Below the pieces are notes generated by a model. It had not been told where the DNA came from. It worked only from the letters and a program-made list of their open reading frames with translations, and searched no databases. Shown piece by piece: positions 5,961-6,460 of a stretch of DNA of 6,460 nt; positions within the stretch are counted from its first letter, which is position 1; each line of letters opens with the position of its first letter. Source of the DNA: an uncultured Collinsella sp. Lineage in GTDB: Bacteria > Actinomycetota > Coriobacteriia > Coriobacteriales > Coriobacteriaceae. Location of the stretch: positions 1-6,460 of the forward strand of contig CABUWD010000112.1 of NCBI GenBank assembly GCA_902495155.1. The letters are read 5' to 3'. A program made the position numbers and the translations under genes.

Positions 5961-6460
5961 ATGCGCCTGTTTAAGCAGACGCCCGAGGATTATTACAACG
6001 CTCCTTACGCAGAGTTCCCCGTGCTCATCCGCGGCACCGTCGCCGTAGTCATGGCCATCCTTTGGGCCTTCTCCAAGCTCATGTGGCGCTGGAAGGTCGA
6101 GGACGCTGACCTTCTGTTTGAGCGCCAGGAAGGCCGCGGCAGCGTGGTCATCTGCAACCACACCTCGATGGCCGAGCTCTTGGCCGTGGAGACGGCGCTG
6201 TTCTTTGGGGGGCGCCGCATTCGTCCCATCTTTAAGTCCGAGTTCGCCAAGAGCAAGATTGTGCGTTGGGCCTTTAGCCGCGTCGGCGGTATCCCCGTCG
6301 AGCGCGGTACCGCCGACATGAAGTGCCTGCGCGCCGCCCAGCATGCGCTGCAGCGCGGCGAGGACGTCCTGATCTTCCCCGAGGGCACGCGCATCCGCTC
6401 GCGCGAGATCAAGCCCGAGGTCCACGGCGGCTTTGCGCTCATTGCCCAGATGGGCAAGGC
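5961..6460 (+). CDS. PlsC-family 1-acyl-glycerol-3-phosphate acyltransferase (3' end missing)
   Basis: The frame is open to the right edge, giving the first 166 complete residues. By family, such proteins transfer an acyl chain to lysophosphatidic acid at the inner face of the membrane, making phosphatidic acid. A hydrophobic, Trp-containing segment at about 22-42 probably anchors the N-terminus. Acyltransferase blocks follow in order: NHTSMAE (66-72), RIRPIFKSEF (86-95), GGIPVERG (109-116) and FPEGTR (139-144). The first block normally reads NHX4D; here the acidic residue is Glu (E72, codon GAG 6174-6176), an unusual but conservative change. The lysophosphatidate substrate is inferred from the family and from the cmk neighbour; another acyl acceptor is possible. 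A cmk-plsC pair, often followed by ispH, is common in Gram-positive bacteria. The start is set by AAAGGAGG at 5947-5954. Confidence 0.9.
   Translation, partial: MRLFKQTPEDYYNAPYAEFPVLIRGTVAVVMAILWAFSKLMWRWKVEDADLLFERQEGRGSVVICNHTSMAELLAVETALFFGGRRIRPIFKSEFAKSKIVRWAFSRVGGIPVERGTADMKCLRAAQHALQRGEDVLIFPEGTRIRSREIKPEVHGGFALIAQMGK

Noticed and set aside
5247..6425. 392-residue open frame on the minus strand
   Set aside because: It is antisense to cmk and the acyltransferase, both well supported; no motif is seen in the minus-strand translation.

Overview
This window looks like a piece of conserved housekeeping chromosome from a high-GC Gram-positive bacterium. All genes lie on the + strand, packed head to tail, with G/C-rich third codon positions and strong AGGAGG-type ribosome binding sites. 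The order scpA-scpB-rluB-cmk followed by a plsC-type acyltransferase is typical of Actinomycetota and Firmicutes. Together with the base composition this suggests an actinobacterium, perhaps of the Coriobacteriia (Collinsella-like); that placement is inference from style, not a database match.

Bases 1-2603 hold three closely spaced genes: the 3' part of an ABC-F ATPase (YheS-like, ribosome-associated family), a 98-residue membrane protein of unknown function whose GTG start overlaps the ABC-F end by 14 nt, and a compact site-2 (M50) intramembrane zinc protease. An 84-nt non-coding stretch (2604-2687) then contains two small hairpins and a strong ribosome binding site; it is the most likely place for a transcript or regulatory boundary.

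Bases 2688-5204 form a tight scpA-scpB-rluB cluster: the kleisin and its winged-helix partner, which work with SMC in chromosome condensation and segregation, followed by a 23S rRNA pseudouridine synthase whose start overlaps scpB by 14 nt. A 66-nt C-rich spacer leads to cmk (CMP/dCMP kinase). The Shine-Dalgarno sequence of the last gene, a PlsC-family acyltransferase, is embedded in the final codons of cmk; that gene runs off the right edge. Its usual HX4D catalytic motif reads HX4E.

The genes serve separate core processes (translation, membrane proteolysis, chromosome segregation, rRNA modification, pyrimidine nucleotides, phospholipid synthesis) and are probably co-transcribed in one or two units. 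I found no tRNA or rRNA gene, mobile element, CRISPR array, attachment site or toxin-like accessory module, and no strong evidence for a new system. The items most worth a second look are the small membrane protein, the HX4E acyltransferase and the structured leader before scpA.
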